Below are positions 35,131 through 42,559 of a stretch of DNA of 42,559 bases, piece after piece. Each line of letters starts with the position of its first letter. The stretch's first letter is position 1. Source of the stretch: Vulcanimicrobiota bacterium (GTDB lineage Bacteria > Vulcanimicrobiota > Vulcanimicrobiia > Vulcanimicrobiales > Vulcanimicrobiaceae); the NCBI GenBank assembly GCA_030043675.1, contig JASHXG010000009.1:1-42559 (forward strand). The letters run 5' to 3'. Position numbers and translations under genes: made by a program. The notes below the pieces were generated by a model. The model was given only the letters and a program-made list of their open reading frames with translations. It did no database searches and was not told the DNA's origin.

Positions 35131-35682
35131 CTAGATGTCGAACGCCTCCACCGTATCGACGTCGAAAAATGCTCCATCATCTTCCGTCGGAATCGCCCAT
35201 TGGCGCAGGCCGGCGCGATCGCGCAGCCAGCGCAGTGTATCGCCCGGCGGTAAATCGTCGATGTAGCGGCGGGCACGCGTGGAAAGCCGAACCGGATGGC
35301 CCGGAATTCCGTCGCGCATGGGGTAGGCCAGGTCCGCCTCGGCCGGAGCCCGCAAGACCGACTCGAGCAGCGCGGCGCCAACCAACGGTTTGTCGCCCAG
35401 CAAGACGATGATTGCGCCGGCTTGGGGAAGAGCGCGATTCGCTAAACTCAGCGAATGTGCCATGCCGAGCTCCGGCGCGTCGTTGCGCAGCACCGTAACG
35501 TCGGAGCGGCCGGACAGATAACCTGCGACCTGCGGACCGGCAACGACGAGCGGCTTCCACGCCCGCGCCGCCGCGATCGAATACTCGATCAGCGGGCGGC
35601 CGTGGAACTCCATCAAGAGTTTTTGCCGTCCCACGCGCGACGACGTTCCGGCGGCGAGAATGACGGCTCGCGCCGCGATCAT
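35131..35682 (-). CDS. mocA: Molybdenum cofactor nucleotidyltransferase (MocA/MobA-like)
   Basis: 183 residues, nucleotidyltransferase fold. N-terminal LAAGTSSRVGRQKLL is the CTP/GTP-binding loop, GDKPLV is the metal-binding block and AYPMRDGIPGHPVRLS follows. It would attach CMP to molybdopterin, giving the MCD cofactor used by xanthine oxidase-family enzymes, including CO dehydrogenase. The position at the end of the cox cluster supports MocA rather than GMP-attaching MobA. ATGA overlap with the upstream xdhC gene. Confidence 0.88.
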   Translation of the reverse strand: MIAARAVILAAGTSSRVGRQKLLMEFHGRPLIEYSIAAARAWKPLVVAGPQVAGYLSGRSDVTVLRNDAPELGMAHSLSLANRALPQAGAIIVLLGDKPLVGAALLESVLRAPAEADLAYPMRDGIPGHPVRLSTRARRYIDDLPPGDTLRWLRDRAGLRQWAIPTEDDGAFFDVDTVEAFDI

Positions 35683-36620
35683 GCCCGCGTCGCGAAGCCT
35701 TCGGAGCGGCGATGGATCTCGCGGCCGGTCACTCGCAGCGGCTGGCCCGAGCGCTCGTGCCGGCTTGCGACGATCTCGGCGAGGATCGATACCGCCGTCT
35801 CCGCAAGCGTCGCACCGCCGATATCCAGGCCGGCCGGCCCGTGCACGCGCGCCAGTGCTTCCTCATCGAATCCCTCATGGCGCAGCGACGCTCGCCGGCT
35901 GGCCTGAGAGCGGCGGCTTCCCAGCAGCCCGATGTATGGCGCATTGGAGCGCAAAGCACAGCGCAGCGCCGGCAGATCGAACTTTGGATCGTGCGAAAGC
36001 ATCACGATCAACGTGTGCTCCGAAAGCGCGGCCGGCAGATATTCGTCCGGCCACGCGCGCACCAGCGCGTCCGCGTCGGGAACGCGTTCCCGCGTCGCGA
36101 ATGCGGGTCGCGGATCGACGACGACGACGTTGAAATCCACCCGCCGGCCGATCGTCGCCAGCTCCGCAGCCAGCGACGTGGCGCCGATCAGTATCAACGT
36201 TTCTTTCGGCGGGTAAACGTGCTCGAAAACGGCCGTGCCGCCATCGTAGCCGAATGAAAGACGCGCTTCGCGAGCGCCGGCCGCAATTGCGCGCGCCTCC
36301 TCGCGAAAAGCGCGCTCGGGTCGCCAGGCTACGACCCGCAAGACCGCGCCGCACCCGTTGCCGCCGAGCAACTCGTCTTCATCGAGGTTGAGGTCGAGCC
36401 GGCGTGCTTGCCCGTCGGCCGCCGTGCGCAGGCACGCCTCGACGATCTCGCTTTCGTGACAGCCGGCACCGATGTTGCCGACGATGTGTCCCTCGCCGTC
36501 GACCGCGATGCTCGTACCGATCGGAGCGGTCGCGGCTTGGCGCAACTCGACCAGCGTCGCCAGCGCCATGCTGCGGCCCTCCTCCAACCAATCCGCGGCG
36601 GTCGCGAAGACCTCACGCAT
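35679..36620 (-). CDS. XdhC/CoxI-family MoCo maturation protein
   Basis: 313 residues. The N-terminal XdhC_CoxI domain carries GHIVGNIGAGCHESEIVEACL with its conserved Cys, and the C-terminal Rossmann-type XdhC_C domain has LILIGATSLAAELATIGRRVDF and YIGLLGSRRSQASR. XdhC proteins bind MoCo, help sulfuration and deliver it to the apoenzyme, so this one probably serves CoxL. It is followed by mocA (ATGA overlap) and begins 8 nt inside the end of coxE. A second, YHS-tailed homologue lies three genes upstream. Confidence 0.88.
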   Translation of the reverse strand: MREVFATAADWLEEGRSMALATLVELRQAATAPIGTSIAVDGEGHIVGNIGAGCHESEIVEACLRTAADGQARRLDLNLDEDELLGGNGCGAVLRVVAWRPERAFREEARAIAAGAREARLSFGYDGGTAVFEHVYPPKETLILIGATSLAAELATIGRRVDFNVVVVDPRPAFATRERVPDADALVRAWPDEYLPAALSEHTLIVMLSHDPKFDLPALRCALRSNAPYIGLLGSRRSQASRRASLRHEGFDEEALARVHGPAGLDIGGATLAETAVSILAEIVASRHERSGQPLRVTGREIHRRSEGFATRA

Positions 36621-37725
36621 CGGCGGCCATCCTTCGGCGCCGGCGCAGATTGGTTAACGCGCCGAGCCGCCCGAACGAGACGAGCGTCGTGAGATAGGGC
36701 AACGCGGCCTGCATGCCGTCGGCCGAGGGCACATAGCCGGGTGAGTCCGCGTGTGGGTTGACCCAGGCAATCGCCGCCGAGCGCCGCGCGATCTCGCGCA
36801 TCGCGCGCTGCAGCTGCGGGATCTCCCCGACATCGAGTCCATCGCTCATCACGATCACGAACGTTTGATCGCTCAAGAGTCCGCTAAAGTTTCGAAGGTA
36901 CTCGCCCAGGCTTGCGCCGATGCGCGTCCCGCCGCCCCAAGCCTCTCCTAAACCCTCCAAGCGATACGCATTACGAGCAGCGCAACGGAGTTGGCGGGTG
37001 ACCTCGCGGAGTCTCGTGCTGAAAACGAACGCGCTTGCGCGGCGCGTGCGGCGGCAAAGCGCATAGGCGAACTGGAGCATCCGCGCGCTGTGCTCGCTCA
37101 TCGAGCGGCTGCCGTCGAGCAACAGAACGAAGCGCGGATTGCGCAGCGGGTGATCGAGCATCCGTGGCAGCATCAGCTCGCCGCCGGTGCGCAGACCGGC
37201 GCGCAACGTGCGCCGCAGATCGAATCGCTCGCCGCGGGCACTCGGTTTCCACCGCAGCGATCGAGCTAGATGCAGGCGTTGGATCAGACGTTGCGCTTGC
37301 GTAAGCGCCGCAGCGAGCCCTTCGGTCGGAATGGCCACGGCGTCGACCGGCGATGCTGCCGGACTGTACTGCGCTCGGCGCAGCTCCCAGCCTTCGGCCA
37401 GGCTCTCCGCGGCCGGCGCGGACCGGCGCGGCGCCCCGGTGGCTCCTGCATCGCTCGCCTGCGGATGGCGCCGCGGGCGGGGTTGCGCAACGCCCGGCGC
37501 GAGTGAGAAGAAGGCCGCAAAGGCGCGATCGAAGATCGCGATCTCCTCCGGGCTGCTGCAGCAGACGCTACGCAACGCGGCTACGACGCGCGTCCGCCGC
37601 GCGATCCCGACGCATTCGATCGCTCGCATCGCGTCACGCGCTTCCCTTGGGCCGACCTTGAACCCATGCTCGCGACGCAGATGCCCGCAGAACTCGACGA
37701 TCCCGGCAGTAAGATTCGCGCTCAT
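36613..37725 (-). CDS. coxE: CoxE-like von Willebrand A-domain protein
   Basis: 370 residues. A helical N-terminal CoxE region is followed by a VWA domain with the MIDAS motif LLLDGSRSMSEH (about 205) and TFVIVMSDGLDVGE. In carboxidotrophs CoxE works with the AAA+ protein CoxD to complete the [CuSMoO2] centre of CO dehydrogenase; other CoxE-like proteins serve other MoCo enzymes. Coupled to coxD by a 4-nt ATGA overlap and to xdhC by an 8-nt overlap. Confidence 0.88.
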   Translation of the reverse strand: MSANLTAGIVEFCGHLRREHGFKVGPREARDAMRAIECVGIARRTRVVAALRSVCCSSPEEIAIFDRAFAAFFSLAPGVAQPRPRRHPQASDAGATGAPRRSAPAAESLAEGWELRRAQYSPAASPVDAVAIPTEGLAAALTQAQRLIQRLHLARSLRWKPSARGERFDLRRTLRAGLRTGGELMLPRMLDHPLRNPRFVLLLDGSRSMSEHSARMLQFAYALCRRTRRASAFVFSTRLREVTRQLRCAARNAYRLEGLGEAWGGGTRIGASLGEYLRNFSGLLSDQTFVIVMSDGLDVGEIPQLQRAMREIARRSAAIAWVNPHADSPGYVPSADGMQAALPYLTTLVSFGRLGALTNLRRRRRMAADA

Positions 37726-38666
37726 CCGAGGTTCGCACGCACCGACCCAAGGCCGTAATCGGCTTGCGGCGGCGTAGGCACCACCTCGTCGCCCGCGTCA
37801 GGCGCCAAGAGCGGCCGATACTGCGCGCGGAGCGTTTGCAAGAGCTCCCAATCCTCCTGCACCTTCAGAATGCAACCGGCGGTGAGTTCGAGCGTCGCTT
37901 CGTCGAGTTCATCGCGGTGCAGACGCACCAGCGCCAATGCCCAGTCCAAGCTCTCGGCCGTTCCCGGAACGCGCTGGAACGGTTGCGCGCGCAGAAACTC
38001 CATGAAGCGCGCGATCTGCCGCGCCAGTCGTTCGTTCACGCCGGGCAAGCGTGCCCGCAGAATGGCAACCTCGCGTTCGAGCTCCGGATATGCGATCCAC
38101 AGATAGAGACAGCGACGGCGCAGCGCATCCGAGAGCTCGCGCGAGCGATTCGAGGTGACGATCACCGCCGGACGCTCCTTCGCACGGATCGTGCCGAGTT
38201 CGGGAATCGTTACTTGAAACTCGCCCAGCAGCTCGAGGAGAAAGGCTTCGAATGCCTCGTCGGCGCGATCGATTTCGTCGATCAGCAGCACCGGGGCGCG
38301 GGCTTGAGAGATGGCCTCGAGCAGCGGCCGCGCGAGCAGGAACGGCTCGCTGAAGATTTGTGTCTCGCGCTCCGCCAGGGAGAGGCCTTGGTCCTCGGTC
38401 AGCCGGATGTGCAGCAGCTGCTTGGGATAGTTCCACTCGTAGAGCGCGCTCGCCGCGTCGAGGCCTTCATAGCATTGGAGCCGGATCAGCTTGGTGTCTA
38501 GCACGTCGGCAAGCACTTTCGCGCTTTCGGTCTTGCCGACGCCGGCGGGACCTTCCACCAGCAACGGCTTCTCGAGTGCGAGCATCAGCTCGATCGAGGT
38601 CGCGAAGTCTTCGTCGGCGATGTAGCCACGCTGCGCGAATCGTTGGCGGATCTGCGTCCCGTTCAT
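37722..38666 (-). CDS. coxD: CoxD-like MoxR-family AAA+ ATPase
   Basis: 314 residues from the ATG at 38666, whose ATGA overlaps the stop of the upstream gene; the frame is open to 39512 but that extension is Arg/Ala-rich shadow of the XdhC-YHS gene. Walker A GPAGVGKT (39-46), Walker B VLLIDEID (about 123-130), sensor VIVTSNRSRELSDALRRRC. MoxR-type ATPases act as metal-centre chaperones with VWA partners; here the partner is CoxE, directly downstream. Its role is sulfuration and Cu insertion in CoxL, by analogy to Oligotropha CoxD. Confidence 0.9.
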   Translation of the reverse strand: MNGTQIRQRFAQRGYIADEDFATSIELMLALEKPLLVEGPAGVGKTESAKVLADVLDTKLIRLQCYEGLDAASALYEWNYPKQLLHIRLTEDQGLSLAERETQIFSEPFLLARPLLEAISQARAPVLLIDEIDRADEAFEAFLLELLGEFQVTIPELGTIRAKERPAVIVTSNRSRELSDALRRRCLYLWIAYPELEREVAILRARLPGVNERLARQIARFMEFLRAQPFQRVPGTAESLDWALALVRLHRDELDEATLELTAGCILKVQEDWELLQTLRAQYRPLLAPDAGDEVVPTPPQADYGLGSVRANLG

Positions 38667-39673
38667 GCATGTGCCGCCACGGCGTAGCGCGACGGATCCT
38701 CTTGAAAGATGGTGCGACATCCGGCGCCGCAGAAGTAATAGCTCCGGCCGTCGTGTTCCGCGCGCTGCGCGTCGACTGCAATCTCGACGTCCATGCCGCA
38801 GACCGGATCGGCCGCGAGTTTCTCGCTCAACGATTCGGGCCGCACCGCTTGCGGTTCGATGGCAGCCACAATCGCGACAATCTCCGCCAAGATCGAAATC
38901 GCGACGTCGCCGGGCCGGCGAGCGCCGATGTCCAGGCCGGCTGGATTGCGCACGCGTTCGATCCGCTCGCGCGCAATCCCCGACGCGGCAAGCGTCGCGA
39001 AGACGCCGGCTGCGCGCCGGCGACTCGCCAACAGACCGATGTAGGGCAACGCCTGCGCGTCGAGCAGCGTTTCGAGAACCGGCTCGTCGTAATGACCTTG
39101 CGTGGCGACGACCGCGACCAGCGACGCGCGCTCTCCCGGCTCGAGTCCGCGCAGAAACTCGCCCAGGGCCGAGAGCGCAATCACGCCCCGAAGATCCTCC
39201 GGCGAAAGATCGGCCAGGTCGGTCTCCTGCAAGACGCGCACGACGCGGAAACCGTCGAGCAGCTCGCCGAGGCCGACGAGCGATCGCGCCACGGGCGTCG
39301 CTCCCGCGACCAGCAGCACGCGGGGCGGCAGGTGCGGCTCGACATAGACGTCCACGGCTCCCTCCGACGTACAGGCCATCGGCACGATCACCGTCCCGAC
39401 AGGCGCTGCATCGTCGGCGTCGGGCGGCGCGCCCGGACGGATCTGCACCAGTCTTCCGGTCCCGCTGCGCATGGCCGCGACCGCCTGACGGCGCACGATA
39501 TCGCGCGAGCAAGCCCCACCCACGAATCCCTGCATGCGTCCATCGGCAAAGACGATCGCGCGATCGCCCAGATGCGAGCTGACCGGCGGATGGCGGACCA
39601 CGACGGTCGCGAGCGCAAACGGCGTGCGCGCGCGTTCCAGCTCCGCGACCCGTTCGAAAAAGCTAGCTGCCAT
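38663..39673 (-). CDS. XdhC/CoxI-family protein with C-terminal YHS domain
   Basis: 336 residues. N-terminal XdhC_CoxI block GFVGGACSRDIVRRQAV (Cys kept), Rossmann block VLLVAGATPVARSL, YIGLLASRRRAAGV, then a C-terminal YHS module (about 289-330) with DPVCGMDVEI and YYFCGAGCRTIFQEDPSRY. YHS domains usually bind metal through such Cys residues and are known from copper proteins and heavy-metal ATPases. Fused to a MoCo chaperone in a CO dehydrogenase cluster, it may bring copper or sulfur to the Cu-Mo site, which is inference. Starts 11 nt inside the end of coxG. Confidence 0.88.
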   Translation of the reverse strand: MAASFFERVAELERARTPFALATVVVRHPPVSSHLGDRAIVFADGRMQGFVGGACSRDIVRRQAVAAMRSGTGRLVQIRPGAPPDADDAAPVGTVIVPMACTSEGAVDVYVEPHLPPRVLLVAGATPVARSLVGLGELLDGFRVVRVLQETDLADLSPEDLRGVIALSALGEFLRGLEPGERASLVAVVATQGHYDEPVLETLLDAQALPYIGLLASRRRAAGVFATLAASGIARERIERVRNPAGLDIGARRPGDVAISILAEIVAIVAAIEPQAVRPESLSEKLAADPVCGMDVEIAVDAQRAEHDGRSYYFCGAGCRTIFQEDPSRYAVAAHA

Positions 39674-40148
39674 CTCCGGGGGCGTTCGCCGGCGCCTGCG
39701 GGCTGCCGCTCAGGCTTTTCCTGACGTTCTCGAAAGTCGTAGCGATCACGCGACGCGCCTGTGTGTCGAGCACGCGGCCGCCGACGGTTGCGGCCGGACC
39801 GCGGATCTCGGCAGTGCCCTTCCAATTCAGGGTGGTCGAAGCGTCGCCGTTGGAGATGAGATCCGCGCCCGCAACGAGGTCGACGACGCTTCCCAACCCG
39901 CCTCCCGAGACCTTCATGTCCATATGGTTGCCGTCGCTCGCCGGTATGAGCGCGATCCTGAAGGTAAACTTACCGCGCACAGGGCCAAGCGCGACGCCGA
40001 CGATCGCGTCGAAACTGTGGGCGTCGCGAATGGTCGTGCTTTGGACGTCGAGAAGACACGTGGCGATCTTGGCCGGATCGTTGATGAACGTCCAGACGGC
40101 GTCTTTGCCGGCCTGGATCTCTTCGGTGCCGTTCCACGAAAGATTCAT
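39663..40148 (-). CDS. coxG: CoxG-like (SRPBCC) CO dehydrogenase accessory protein
   Basis: 161 residues from the ATG at 40148 (ATGA overlap with coxL stop). Polyketide-cyclase/CoxG fold: FINDPAKIATCLLDVQS, VGVALGPVRGKFTFRI, STTLNWKGTAEIRGPAATVGGRVLDTQARRVI. CoxG is implicated in anchoring CO dehydrogenase to the membrane, and recent work suggests it delivers menaquinone. The frame is open to 40520 inside coxL; that extension is rejected. Confidence 0.88.
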   Translation of the reverse strand: MNLSWNGTEEIQAGKDAVWTFINDPAKIATCLLDVQSTTIRDAHSFDAIVGVALGPVRGKFTFRIALIPASDGNHMDMKVSGGGLGSVVDLVAGADLISNGDASTTLNWKGTAEIRGPAATVGGRVLDTQARRVIATTFENVRKSLSGSPQAPANAPGDGS

Positions 40149-42472
40149 TGCTGCGCTTTGGCATCCCGGATCGCGCGCCAGATTTTTTCCCGCGTCAACG
40201 GCATGTCGATGTGCGTGATGCCGAGCGGAGCGAGAGCGTCCATCACGGCGTTTACGAACGCCTGCGGCGAGCCGACGTTTGGACTCTCGCCGACGCCCTT
40301 GGCGCCGATCGGATGGTGCGGACTCGGCGTGACCGTGCTGTCGGTCTCCCAATGCGGCGTTTCTAGGGCCGTCGGAACGAGGTAATCGGTGAAATTCGTA
40401 TTCAAGTGGTTGCCGTCGTTGTCGTATTGGATCTCCTGCATGAACGCCATGGCAAACCCCTCGGTCAAGCCGCCGTGGACTTGCCCTTCGACGATCATCG
40501 GGTTGATCACCACGCCGCAATCGTCGACCGCCAGGAAACGGCGCACCTTCACGGCACCGGTTTCGCTATCGACGTCGACGACCGCAATGTAGGTTCCATT
40601 CGGGAACGTCAGGTTGGGCGGATCGTAGTAATACGTCGCCTCCAATCCGGGTTCGGTATCGGGGGGCGGATTGGTGTACGCCGCAAACGCAACGTCCTTC
40701 ATCGTGACGCTCTTGCCCGGCACGCCCTTGACGCTGAACTTGTAATCCTTCCATTCGACGTCGGCTTCCGAGGCTTCCAACAGATGGGCCGCGATCTTCT
40801 GGGCCTTCTCGCGAATCTTCCGCGCCGCCAACGCCAGCGCGCCGCCCGCCACCGGCGTGCTGCGGCTGGCGTAGGTCCCCAGACCGTAAGGCGCGGTGTC
40901 GGTATCGCCCTCTTCGACCAGCAGCTCTTGCGGGTCGAGGCCCAGTTCTTCGGCCACGATCTGCGCCCACGTGGTCTCGTGACCCTGGCCTTGGTGACGC
41001 GTACCGGCACGCACGATGCCGGATCCGGTCGGATGAATCCGAATCTCGGCGCTGTCGAACATCTTGATGCCAAGGATGTCGAAGTGCTTGCCCGGTCCGG
41101 CGCCGACGATCTCCGTGAAGCTGGAGACGCCGATGCCCATCAGCTCGCCTTTGGCGCGCTTATCGGCTTGCTCTTTACGGAGCGCGTCGTAGCCGATCTT
41201 GTCCAACGCCTTGCGCATCGTCGTTTCGTAATCGCCGCTGTCGTAGACGAAGCCCAACGGTGACGGATACGGGAACTGCTCCTTGCGCACGAAGTTACGC
41301 CGGCGCAGCTCGGCGGGATCTATCGCGAGCTTACGCGCGAGAATGTCCATGCCGCGCTCGATCGCGAAAGAGGCTTCGGTAACGCGGAACGAGCAGCGAT
41401 AAGCGATCCCACCCGGCGCCTTGTTCGTGAAGTAGGCGTCGACTTCGGCGAACGCGGTTGGAAAATCATACGAACCGGTCACGATGCCGAACATTCCGGC
41501 GGGATACTTGCGCGGATCGGCGGCCGCGTCGAAAGCGCCGTGGTCGGCCGTCGTGGAGACCTTGAGCGCGGTGACCTTGCCTTCTTTGGTTGCGCCGATC
41601 TCAACGTCCATGTGATAGTCGCGCGCGAAACCGGTGGTCGTGAGATTTTCGGTGCGCGTCTCGACCCACTTCACCGGAACCCCAATGATCACCGAGGCGA
41701 CTGCCGCGACGACGTAGCCCGGATAGACCGGTACCTTGTTGCCGAAGCCGCCTCCGACGTCGGGCGAGATCACGTGAATCTTGTCCTCGGGGATGCCCGT
41801 AACCAGCGAAAACGCCGTCCGATGCACGTGCGGCGCTTGCGAGGTCATGTAGACGGTCAAACGGCCCGTCGCCTTGTTCATGTCGGCGACCATACCGCAG
41901 GGTTCGAGCGGGGCCGGATGGCAGCGCGGCGAGAGGATGCGCTCCTGGATGCGAACCGCCGAGCGCTCCAGCGCGGAGGCAGTCTTCTCTTTGTCGCCGA
42001 CTTCCCAGTGATAAATATGGTTCGTTTTCGTCTCGCGGTCGTCGCGCAGAATGATCTTGTCTTCCTTCGACTGGAAGGGTGAGACGACCGGATCGAGCGG
42101 TTCGTACTCGACTTCGACCAGCTCGGCACCGTCGTGAGCGACCTCGCGCGTGGTCGCGACGACGCCGGCGACCTCTTGATACTGGTAGAGCGCTTTGCCC
42201 AGCGCCAGCACCATTTGCTTGTCGAAGCCATGGAAGGTCGGCAGCCATTCGAGCTTGGCGGCATCGAGATCCTCACCGGTGATCACGGCCTTGACGCCCG
42301 AAAGCGCCATCGCTTTGCTCTTGTCGATGCTCTTGATGCGCGCGTGCGGATAGGGGCTGTGTACCAAGGCTAGATAGAGCATATTCGGAAGCACGATGTC
42401 ATCGAGGTAGCGGCCGCGGCCGCGGATGAAGCGCGGGTCCTCCTTGCGCTTCATCGCCTGTCCGATTACCAT
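40145..42472 (-). CDS. coxL: Aerobic CO dehydrogenase large subunit, form I
   Basis: 775 residues from the ATG at 42472 (AGGGAG 6 nt upstream; an in-frame TTG at 42478 is poorly placed). Molybdenum hydroxylase large subunit binding MCD. The active-site loop reads AYRCSFR, the form I signature, with the Cu-binding Cys360; the form II loop would be AYRGAGR. Also DVGGGFGNKV near 240, THHQGQGHET-like RAGTRHQGQGHETTW and the C-terminal GAKGVGESPN with the catalytic Glu. It oxidises CO to CO2 and passes electrons to the Fe-S and FAD subunits. High-affinity use of atmospheric CO is known for form I enzymes of soil bacteria. Confidence 0.95.
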   Translation of the reverse strand: MVIGQAMKRKEDPRFIRGRGRYLDDIVLPNMLYLALVHSPYPHARIKSIDKSKAMALSGVKAVITGEDLDAAKLEWLPTFHGFDKQMVLALGKALYQYQEVAGVVATTREVAHDGAELVEVEYEPLDPVVSPFQSKEDKIILRDDRETKTNHIYHWEVGDKEKTASALERSAVRIQERILSPRCHPAPLEPCGMVADMNKATGRLTVYMTSQAPHVHRTAFSLVTGIPEDKIHVISPDVGGGFGNKVPVYPGYVVAAVASVIIGVPVKWVETRTENLTTTGFARDYHMDVEIGATKEGKVTALKVSTTADHGAFDAAADPRKYPAGMFGIVTGSYDFPTAFAEVDAYFTNKAPGGIAYRCSFRVTEASFAIERGMDILARKLAIDPAELRRRNFVRKEQFPYPSPLGFVYDSGDYETTMRKALDKIGYDALRKEQADKRAKGELMGIGVSSFTEIVGAGPGKHFDILGIKMFDSAEIRIHPTGSGIVRAGTRHQGQGHETTWAQIVAEELGLDPQELLVEEGDTDTAPYGLGTYASRSTPVAGGALALAARKIREKAQKIAAHLLEASEADVEWKDYKFSVKGVPGKSVTMKDVAFAAYTNPPPDTEPGLEATYYYDPPNLTFPNGTYIAVVDVDSETGAVKVRRFLAVDDCGVVINPMIVEGQVHGGLTEGFAMAFMQEIQYDNDGNHLNTNFTDYLVPTALETPHWETDSTVTPSPHHPIGAKGVGESPNVGSPQAFVNAVMDALAPLGITHIDMPLTREKIWRAIRDAKAQQ

Positions 42473-42474
42473 AC

Positions 42475-42559
42475 TCAACTCCCTGCGGCGGCCGGTTCGG
42501 CCGCGGGGTGCGCGGCGAGTTCGGCCGCGGCTTGCTGCACGGCCTTGACGATGTTCTGA
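42475..42559 (-). CDS. coxS: CO dehydrogenase small subunit CoxS, C-terminal end only
   Basis: The last 27 codons plus stop of a gene running off the window edge. The visible peptide begins QNIVKAVQQAAAEL and ends in an Ala/Pro-rich tail. The QNIVKAVQ block is the usual C-terminus of CoxS-type [2Fe-2S] subunits, and the position directly before coxL fits. The stop lies 2 nt before the coxL ATG. The Fe-S cysteines and any coxM gene lie outside the window. Confidence 0.8.
   Translation of the reverse strand, partial: QNIVKAVQQAAAELAAHPAAEPAAAGS
42479..42484 (-). promoter_or_regulatory. Ribosome binding site of coxL
   Basis: AGGGAG on the minus strand, 6 nt before the ATG at 42472 and directly abutting the TTG at 42478. 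The spacing selects the ATG. It lies inside the last codons of coxS, consistent with coupled translation. Confidence 0.55.

Noticed and set aside
38667..39512. Long N-terminal extension of the coxD frame
   Set aside because: Arg/Ala-rich low-complexity translation of the XdhC-YHS gene in the wrong frame; the ATG at 38666 has an ATGA junction and begins the normal MoxR domain.
40149..40520. N-terminal extension of coxG inside coxL
   Set aside because: Basic, low-complexity translation of coxL in the wrong frame; the ATGA start at 40148 gives a standard CoxG.

Overview
The window is GC-rich, densely coded bacterial chromosome with no rRNA, tRNA, insertion sequence, prophage or CRISPR array that I could see. 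Many genes encode lipoproteins or signal-peptide proteins, and one encodes a probable outer-membrane barrel, so the cell is probably diderm. Form I CO dehydrogenase together with families of 'YAHGG' propeller lipoproteins fits an uncultured soil lineage such as Eremiobacterota/Vulcanimicrobiota (WPS-2). That placement is an inference, not a demonstrated fact.

Layout. 1-9.4 kb is a mosaic of secreted and membrane proteins: two tandem propeller lipoproteins, a small SH3-like ORF, a DHA2-type exporter, a gamma-glutamyltransferase, a phosphoesterase lipoprotein lacking a normal start codon, a third propeller lipoprotein, and three small exported proteins. 9.5-12.1 kb is a two-gene operon pairing a Pho84-like MFS permease with a PstS phosphate-binding protein. 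12.2-17.5 kb holds a DUF4239 membrane protein and, divergently, a His-rich small protein, glycogen phosphorylase and phosphoglucomutase; the two enzymes form a glycogen-to-glucose-6-phosphate module. 17.5-25.9 kb has a second phosphoesterase lipoprotein, an adenylate cyclase/ATPase/TPR regulator, a small lipoprotein, a fourth propeller lipoprotein, a GloVer-repeat protein and a third phosphoesterase. 25.9-29.9 kb has a CmoB-like methyltransferase, a secreted glycosidase, a barrel protein and an Nramp-related transporter.

29.9-33.3 kb (minus strand) is a compact operon: SBF/BASS transporter, TRIC-type channel, CYTH-like protein and copper-type formylglycine-generating enzyme. 34-35.1 kb is a split chromate-transporter pair. 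35.1 kb to the window end is the aerobic CO dehydrogenase cluster, read on the minus strand as coxS (3' end only), coxL, coxG, xdhC-YHS, coxD, coxE, xdhC, mocA. Most of its junctions are 4-nt ATGA overlaps. The large subunit carries the AYRCSFR loop of true CO-oxidising enzymes. The remaining genes supply cofactor insertion (CoxD/CoxE), MoCo maturation (XdhC, MocA) and membrane association (CoxG).

The points most worth a second look are: the unusual SBF-TRIC-CYTH-FGE operon; PstS coupled to an MFS permease instead of PstCAB; the XdhC-YHS fusion; interleaved families of propeller and phosphoesterase lipoproteins; and three genes whose conserved N-termini are encoded in frame but lack an ATG/GTG/TTG start. 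In two of the three a GTT codon sits near the expected position.
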